NCBI RefSeq assembly: GCF_020012125.1
Contig: NZ_JAIFAG010000001.1
Span: 1 to 64,000, forward strand
DNA: 64,000 nucleotides
Direction: 5' to 3'
Origin: Hymenobacter psoromatis
GTDB taxonomy: Bacteria; Bacteroidota; Bacteroidia; Cytophagales; Hymenobacteraceae
The stretch's first letter is position 1. Every line of letters begins with the position of its first letter. Of the stretch, positions 59,292 through 64,000 are shown piece by piece. The notes beneath the pieces were generated by a model. The model saw only the letters and a list, made by a program, of their open reading frames with translations, had not been told where the DNA came from and made no database searches. The position numbers and the translations under genes are program-made.

Positions 59292-60203
59292 ATGAAAATT
59301 TTGCTAACCGGCTCCAATGGTCTGCTGGGCCAGAAGCTCGTGGCCCTGCTGCACGAGATGCCCGACGTGGAAGTAGTAGCCACGGCTCGCGGCGACAACC
59401 GCTTGGCCGGGTGCTACCCCCGTCTGCGCTTCGTACCCCTCGACGTGACGGATGCTGCTCAGGTGCAGCAGGTGCTGGCCCAGGAGCGCCCGACGCAGCT
59501 CCTCCACACCGCTGCCATGACCCAGGTGGACGAGTGCGAACTGAACCAGGAAGCCTGCTGGACTCAGAATGTGACGGCCGTGGAGTACCTGGCTGCCGCC
59601 TGCGCCCGCCTCGATATTCACCTTACGCACCTCAGCACCGATTTCATTTTCAACGGCCAGCAAAGCCTGCTGGCCGAAGACGCTACCCCCGACCCGTTAA
59701 GCCACTACGGCCGCAGTAAGTTGGCCGCCGAGCGCGCCGTGCAAGGCACACCTGGCCTGCGCTGGGCCATCGCCCGCACGGTGCTCGTGTATGGCACACT
59801 CACGGCCGGCAGCCGCAGCAATCTCGTGCTGTGGGTGCGCGAATCGCTCAGTAAGAATCAGGCTATCAAGGTAGTAGATGACCAGTGGCGCACGCCTACC
59901 TTGGCCGAGGACCTGGCCCTGGGCTGCTGGCTGCTGGCCCGGCAGTCGGCCCAGGGCATCTACCACCTCGGTGGCCCCGAACTGCTGACGCCCTACGAGA
60001 TGGCCCGGCAAGTGGCCGCCTACTTCCAGCTCGATGCCACGCTGCTAGAGCGGGTAGATAGCCGCACCTTCACGCAGCCCGCCCGCCGGCCGCCGCGCAC
60101 TGGCTTCTGTATCGACAAGGCAGTGCGCGACCTGGGCTACGCGCCCCGCACCTTCGCCGAAGGTATTGCCCTGCTGGCGCAGCAAACCGCCGCCGCAGAC
60201 TAG
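59292..60203 (+). CDS. RmlD-like (dTDP-4-dehydrorhamnose reductase family) SDR protein
   Basis: A 303-residue short-chain reductase. TGSNGLLGQK (6-15) is the nucleotide-binding loop, HLSTDFIFNG (113-122) and YGRSKLAAE (139-147, with Tyr139 and Lys143) are the catalytic segments, and VVDDQWRTPT is the late RmlD motif. RmlD proteins reduce dTDP-4-keto sugars to dTDP-rhamnose; no other rml gene is here. The substrate may be another sugar nucleotide. Confidence 0.87.
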   Translation: MKILLTGSNGLLGQKLVALLHEMPDVEVVATARGDNRLAGCYPRLRFVPLDVTDAAQVQQVLAQERPTQLLHTAAMTQVDECELNQEACWTQNVTAVEYLAAACARLDIHLTHLSTDFIFNGQQSLLAEDATPDPLSHYGRSKLAAERAVQGTPGLRWAIARTVLVYGTLTAGSRSNLVLWVRESLSKNQAIKVVDDQWRTPTLAEDLALGCWLLARQSAQGIYHLGGPELLTPYEMARQVAAYFQLDATLLERVDSRTFTQPARRPPRTGFCIDKAVRDLGYAPRTFAEGIALLAQQTAAAD

Positions 60204-60213
60204 CAGCCCGCAC

Positions 60214-60250
60214 AAAAAAAAGCCCATTGGCAGTGCCAACGGGCTTTTCA
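60214..60250. terminator. terminator after the RmlD-like gene
   Basis: AAAAAAAAGCCCATTGGC pairs with GCCAACGGGCTTTT, one mismatch, T-run after. The region 60251-60402 that follows shows nothing else. Confidence 0.85.
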
Positions 60251-60402
60251 GCTATAAGCCTTCCGCTTCTAAAAAAATACTTGGGATGCGATAAATGGAA
60301 ATTGATAAAAGGACTAATGGGATTAAAATAACTTAAGTGAGTTGCTTAATAGTAAGGGTAATAAATTCGTGATGCACGGCCCACCCAGTAGGGTAGAACT
60401 AT

Positions 60403-60606
60403 TTAAAGCTGCTCTGGCCACTCACCGATTAACAGGCCACCGATGAGCATCGCGGTGCGTTGGCGCAAAGCCGCTTCGCCCAGAGCGCGCGGCACCAGAC
60501 GGCCATCTAGGGTTGTGAAATCGCGGCCGGCGGCCAGCGAGGAATATTCGGTGGGCAACGACCCCGAACGTGCGAAATCCTGACGGGATGAATAAGTGGC
60601 TTTCAT
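60403..60606 (-). CDS. small hypothetical protein
   Basis: A 67-residue frame from the ATG at 60606: MKATYSSRQDFARSGSLPTE, then a mixed segment with RALGEAALRQRTAMLIGGLL. No family recognised and no membrane helix is clear. GC content is near that of real genes, while flanks are AT-rich, which argues for coding. Confidence 0.45.
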   Translation of the reverse strand: MKATYSSRQDFARSGSLPTEYSSLAAGRDFTTLDGRLVPRALGEAALRQRTAMLIGGLLIGEWPEQL

Positions 60607-60914
60607 GGGGTAGGCGGCAGATAAAGGGACTAAATAGGGGGACACGAAGTAGCTGTAGGTGATAATTCGTTACAATGTTAAGGTTGACCTCGCCCAATTA
60701 AAAGGACATAAGTTCTTCTTTTGTGACATCGCAAAAAAGCTATTTGACCTAGAATAATTATAAATTATAAAAAAATAAGTCAAAAATAATAATCGTACAA
60801 AATGAAAATTCAGCTTATTTATTTGATAAAAAGAGCCTTACGATTTTGTTAAAAAAATTATTGCTGACTGGTAAGACGCCTGTTTGTGACAAATACTCCT
60901 GCAAAGCAAATGCC
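60607..60914. other. AT-rich spacer
   Basis: A 308-base stretch, strongly AT-rich between 60720 and 60860. No gene, tRNA or clear hairpin is seen. It separates the small hypothetical gene from the ABC transporter operon that ends at 60915. Confidence 0.5.
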
Positions 60915-61919
60915 TTAGGTGTTCTTCGGGTAGCTCGTAATCGGAGTGGCAAGGCTGCGGCCCAATTGCTGCAGAGCCAGCAACGTGCAAAACAGGGCCA
61001 GGCCGGGGCCTAGCGCTACCCACCAGGCCGCTGGGTCCTGGCGCACGGTGGTGAGTTGGCTACCCCAGCTCACCACGTCCGGCGACTGGCCGATACCGAG
61101 GAAAGCCAGGGTATTCTCCAAGCCCACCAGCCCTGCTAGAGTAAGAGGTGCGAAGGCGTAGAGCGGCTGGCAAGCGTGCGGCATGGCATGGCGCAGCCAC
61201 ACGCGCCAGCCCGGCAGCCCACTAGCCCGCGCCGCCTCCAGAAATGGCAGCACCCGGACGCGCAGCATCTGGGCGCGCACGAGGCGCGCAGTCTCGGGCC
61301 AGGCTACTAGTGCCAGCAGGCCCAGCAGCAATGGCGCGCTCAGGGGCGGCCCCGCGGCCAGCGCGGCCAGCAGTATTAGGCGGGGCACGGCCCCCAGCAT
61401 GGCCGTGGCTCCCAGCACCAGGCCGTCGAGCGGTAGAGCGAATGTGCGTCCGCCTGCCCTACCCCCCGGCCTGTGCCTAGGCAGGCTGCCCAGCGTTAGG
61501 GCCAGGGCTCCTACCCCAAAAGCCAGCGTCAGCCCCGGCCGGGTGGGTAGGGCGAGCTGCCACCAGGCCAGCCCCAGCAGCCAGGGTAGCACCGCCAGGG
61601 GTAACCGCAGCCGGCTGTTGCCCCAGAAACCGGCTGCTCCGCCGGCTGCCGCACCCAGCGCAGTAGCCAGGCCCACGGCGGGCAGGCTCAGCCGTACCAG
61701 CTGCCGCGCGCCCGCTACCAGTCCGGCCAGCACGTCGCGCCCCAGGGGGTCGGTGCCCAGGTAGTGCAGCGCGCTGGGCGGCGTGGATATGTGCAGCAGG
61801 TCGGGGGTAGCGGCGGGGTAGGGCAAAGGAAGCCACGGGGCCAGTAGCCCGGCGACGATAATCAGCCCTAGCCAACTAAGGGCCAGCCAGTAGGCTAAAG
61901 GACGGCGGCGATGCGTCAT
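60915..61919 (-). CDS. peptide/nickel-type ABC transporter permease (DppC-like)
   Basis: A 334-residue membrane protein. LHYLGTDPLGRDVLAGLVAGAR (about 52-73) is typical of DppC/OppC permeases. The permease loop EAARASGLPGWRVWLRHAMPHA (about 227-248) contacts the ATPase. Helices lie at the start and from 70 onward. It overlaps the DppB-like gene by 4 bases (start/stop ATGA-type) and is the last gene of the operon in the window. No ATPase gene follows it here. Substrate cannot be told from sequence. Confidence 0.87.
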   Translation of the reverse strand: MTHRRRPLAYWLALSWLGLIIVAGLLAPWLPLPYPAATPDLLHISTPPSALHYLGTDPLGRDVLAGLVAGARQLVRLSLPAVGLATALGAAAGGAAGFWGNSRLRLPLAVLPWLLGLAWWQLALPTRPGLTLAFGVGALALTLGSLPRHRPGGRAGGRTFALPLDGLVLGATAMLGAVPRLILLAALAAGPPLSAPLLLGLLALVAWPETARLVRAQMLRVRVLPFLEAARASGLPGWRVWLRHAMPHACQPLYAFAPLTLAGLVGLENTLAFLGIGQSPDVVSWGSQLTTVRQDPAAWWVALGPGLALFCTLLALQQLGRSLATPITSYPKNT

Positions 61920-62965
61920 GCGGTGGGGCGGAGGCGGGGGTCCACCACAAAATACAGCACATCGGCCAGCACCAAGCCCAGCAGCCGTACGGCTGCTACC
62001 AGTAGCACGCCACCCACCACCACGGGATAGTCGTGGGTGGCGGCGGCCTCGGCCAGCAGGCGGCCGCTACCCGGCAGCGCAAACACCACTTCGACCACCA
62101 CGGTGCCGGCCACTAGGGTAGGCAGCAACTCGGTGAGAATAGTGAAGAGGGGTAGGATGGCGTTGGGTAGGGCGTGCTGCCGCAGCACCCGGCGCAGGGG
62201 CAGGCCCTTGGCGCGGGCCGTGGTGGCATAGCCCGCGCTCAATTCGTAGCGCAGGGCAGCCGCCAGCGGCAGGGTTAGCTCGGGTAGTACCACCAGCACC
62301 AGGCTGAGCAGCGGTAGCACGGCCCGCGCCGCCCAGTAGCCAGCGGCTGCCAGCGGCCCGGCCGCCGGGGCCCGGCCCGCTGCCGGCATCAGGTTGAGCA
62401 GGTCGGGATTGGCAAACAGCAGCAGCAGCGCCAGCGACACCAGGAAAACGGGCGTCATTTGCAAGGCTGCCAGTGCGGCGCGCAGGCCGGCGCGCCGCTT
62501 GCCCCGCGCCGCGCGCGCCAGGTACAACGCCAGCCCCAGGGCCAAACCAGTAGCCAGCACGGCCGCGCCCCCAGCCAGCGGTACACTCACAATCAGTGCC
62601 TGGGCCAGGAGCCGGGTCACGGGCTGACCGTCCCGGTAAGAGGTGCCGAGGCTGCCACGCAGCAGCTGCCCCAGCCAATGGTGGTACTGGTTGTGCGGGC
62701 CGTGCCACTGCCACTGGTTGGTGGGGCCGGGTAATCGCGTCCAGTAAAAAACAGGCTCGGCCAAACCCAGGCGCTGTCGGCTGGCTAGTTGGGCAGCGGC
62801 TAGCGTCTGGGTCCCGTCGGGAAGGTAGGTCAGGTCGTCGGTTTCACGCAGGGAGAGCTGCTCAGGGCTGACCGGCAGCAGGCGGCTACCCAAAAAGACC
62901 AGCGAAGCGATGCCCCAGGCCGCCAGCACCGCGCGCCCCAGCCGGGCCAGCAGCCACCATCTCAT
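61916..62965 (-). CDS. peptide/nickel-type ABC transporter permease (DppB-like)
   Basis: A 349-residue membrane protein. An N-terminal helix is followed by a periplasmic segment, then LLRGSLGTSYRDGQPVTRLL, the usual DppB motif. The C-terminal permease loop is YATTARAKGLPLRRVLRQHALPNA, then PLFTILTELLPTLVAGTVVVEVVFALPG. It forms the channel with the DppC-like partner. The substrate-binding protein gene lies 3 bases upstream. Confidence 0.9.
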   Translation of the reverse strand: MRWWLLARLGRAVLAAWGIASLVFLGSRLLPVSPEQLSLRETDDLTYLPDGTQTLAAAQLASRQRLGLAEPVFYWTRLPGPTNQWQWHGPHNQYHHWLGQLLRGSLGTSYRDGQPVTRLLAQALIVSVPLAGGAAVLATGLALGLALYLARAARGKRRAGLRAALAALQMTPVFLVSLALLLLFANPDLLNLMPAAGRAPAAGPLAAAGYWAARAVLPLLSLVLVVLPELTLPLAAALRYELSAGYATTARAKGLPLRRVLRQHALPNAILPLFTILTELLPTLVAGTVVVEVVFALPGSGRLLAEAAATHDYPVVVGGVLLVAAVRLLGLVLADVLYFVVDPRLRPTA

Positions 62966-62968
62966 CGC

Positions 62969-64000
62969 TTACGGAGTAGCAGGCGAGTGTGAACCTGTGC
63001 TGTCGGCCGCGGCCCAGAAAAGCGCGGTGGCAGCATAGCCCGGCTTCAGACTAGAGATGACAACGTGCCGCAGCCCGCGATTGACAATCAAGTGATTATT
63101 TAAAAAGAATAGGGGTAAAATGGGCATTTCATCGCGTAGCAGGGCCTGAAAGCGCCGGAGCAGTACCCGCCGCCGCAGTATGTTACCCTCCGCCGCAATA
63201 GCTTCCAGCAGGTGGTCGGTATCCGGCCGGCCAAAGCCCGTAATGTTGCCGCTGCCAATAGCTCGCGAGTGCAGCATAGACTCAAAATTCAGCCCGAATG
63301 GATTGCCTTTCACCAAGCGAATGTACAAGTCAAAATCACCGGCCTGGAGTGCCTGGCCCAGCATGGCCGCCTCCATCGGCAGCAGCGTAACCTGAATGCT
63401 CAACTGCTCAGCCGCTGCCTTAAACTGAAGCGCCGCGGTGGCAAAGGTCGCTTCGTCGGCCCGGTAGCGCAGGGCCAGCGCCAAAGGCTGCGGATTATTG
63501 GGCTGCCGCCACTGGCCGTTGGCTTGGCGCTGCCAGCCCGCCAGGCGCAATAGACTCTGCGCCTGGGTGGGCGCATAAGTCAGTAGAGGCAGGCTATCGT
63601 TATAAAATTGACTGGTAGGCGACAATAGGCCCACAGTGCGCCTACCCTCCCCCAGCTGCGTAGCGGCCAACAACCCTACGGGGTCAAAGAGCCGGCTCAG
63701 TGCTTGGCGTGTGTACTTATCGCGCAAGGCGGCGTGCTGGGTGTTAAACCCCACCGTGAGCACATCATACGAGGGTGAGGTATAAAATGCCAGCTCGCTA
63801 CGGGCGGCTTCAGAGGCCCGTAGCCGCTCAAAAACGCGGGCGGGCACGTGCGGGTACACGTCTACCTCTTGCCGCCGTAGCGCCAGCACCGCCGCCGCAT
63901 CATCGGGTATTATCAAATAGTCGAGCTGCCGGGGCCGCGCCTGCAACACGAAAGGTACGGGGCGCAGCGCATCGGCCCACCAGTGGGCTTTGCGCTGAAA
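62969..64000 (-). CDS. ABC transporter substrate-binding protein, peptide type (partial)
   Basis: The frame stays open to the window edge at 64000, so the start and signal peptide are missing. The visible 344 residues match the C-terminal two thirds of SBP_bac_5 proteins: KAHWWADALRPVPF, YDVLTVGFNTQHAALRDKYTRQALSRLFD and the later LRDEMPILPLFFLNNHLIVNRGLRH. Such proteins bind peptides, nickel or sugars for the DppB/DppC pair encoded next. Ligand unknown. Confidence 0.88.
   Translation of the reverse strand, partial: FQRKAHWWADALRPVPFVLQARPRQLDYLIIPDDAAAVLALRRQEVDVYPHVPARVFERLRASEAARSELAFYTSPSYDVLTVGFNTQHAALRDKYTRQALSRLFDPVGLLAATQLGEGRRTVGLLSPTSQFYNDSLPLLTYAPTQAQSLLRLAGWQRQANGQWRQPNNPQPLALALRYRADEATFATAALQFKAAAEQLSIQVTLLPMEAAMLGQALQAGDFDLYIRLVKGNPFGLNFESMLHSRAIGSGNITGFGRPDTDHLLEAIAAEGNILRRRVLLRRFQALLRDEMPILPLFFLNNHLIVNRGLRHVVISSLKPGYAATALFWAAADSTGSHSPATP

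Noticed and set aside
1..64000. tRNA, rRNA, insertion sequence or integrase genes
   Set aside because: No cloverleaf-like sequence, rRNA segment, transposase or integrase motif was recognised, so there is no direct sign of a prophage or integrative element.

Overview
The window looks like a chromosomal segment of a GC-rich member of the Bacteroidota, most like Hymenobacter or a close relative. The support is a SusC/SusD pair and other TonB-dependent uptake genes, the fused SecDF, the Bacteroidota-type GlmU-like nucleotidyltransferase, DUF5777/YceI/DUF2279/BatD-like proteins, TAnnTTTG-type -7 promoter boxes, frequent TTG/GTG starts and few visible Shine-Dalgarno sites. The genus is inferred; no rRNA or tRNA gene is present to settle it.

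Layout. 1-7.3 kb: partial SGNH esterase, HrpB helicase, DUF2071 protein, rhodanese, PnuC with a NadR-like kinase, aldose-epimerase-like protein. 7.4-10.1 kb: TPP riboswitch ahead of a TonB-dependent receptor (predicted thiamin uptake). 10.1-13.2 kb: frameshifted Uma2 gene and ModABC molybdate transporter. 13.2-16 kb: glutaryl-CoA-dehydrogenase-like enzyme, zinc-ribbon protein, DUF433/DUF5615 toxin-antitoxin-like pair. 16-23.7 kb: Sfp-type phosphopantetheinyl transferase and a 2201-residue NRPS/PKS/aminotransferase megasynthase that stands almost alone. 24-27.4 kb: HIRAN protein, RuvB, VapBC-like pair, QueG. 27.4-35.7 kb: nine consecutive ferritin-like genes. 36-39.4 kb: BatD-like protein, chorismate synthase, Nfu. 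39.4-46.6 kb: SusD/SusC and a DUF5777/YceI/cytochrome-like operon. 47-53.2 kb: SecDF, small proteins, Uma2, uridine kinase, RdgB. 53.3-60.2 kb: ribosomal protein L31B, GlmU-like protein, HolB, DUF2279, HemC, cyclophilin, RmlD-like reductase. 60.9-64 kb: a peptide-type ABC transporter running off the end.

Two regions stand out. (1) The ferritin-like array reads as two copies of a four-gene block: lipoprotein B, secreted A1, lipoprotein B', secreted A2. One copy has gained an extra B gene. Terminator-like hairpins separate the lipoprotein/secreted subunits, and three members have lost one or two predicted iron ligands. (2) The megasynthase (A-PCP-KS-AT-ACP-aminotransferase) predicts one amino acid, one malonyl extension and a beta-amination, yet has no condensation, reductive or release domain. 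It carries a 10-base poly-C tract in its reading frame.

The DNA is also seeded with a short motif, CCTACCCC(Cn) / (Gn)GGGGTAGG, in genes and spacers and in both orientations. It creates homopolymer tracts, one of which coincides with a frameshift. Several palindromic repeat families occur, including one inserted in frame in hrpB.
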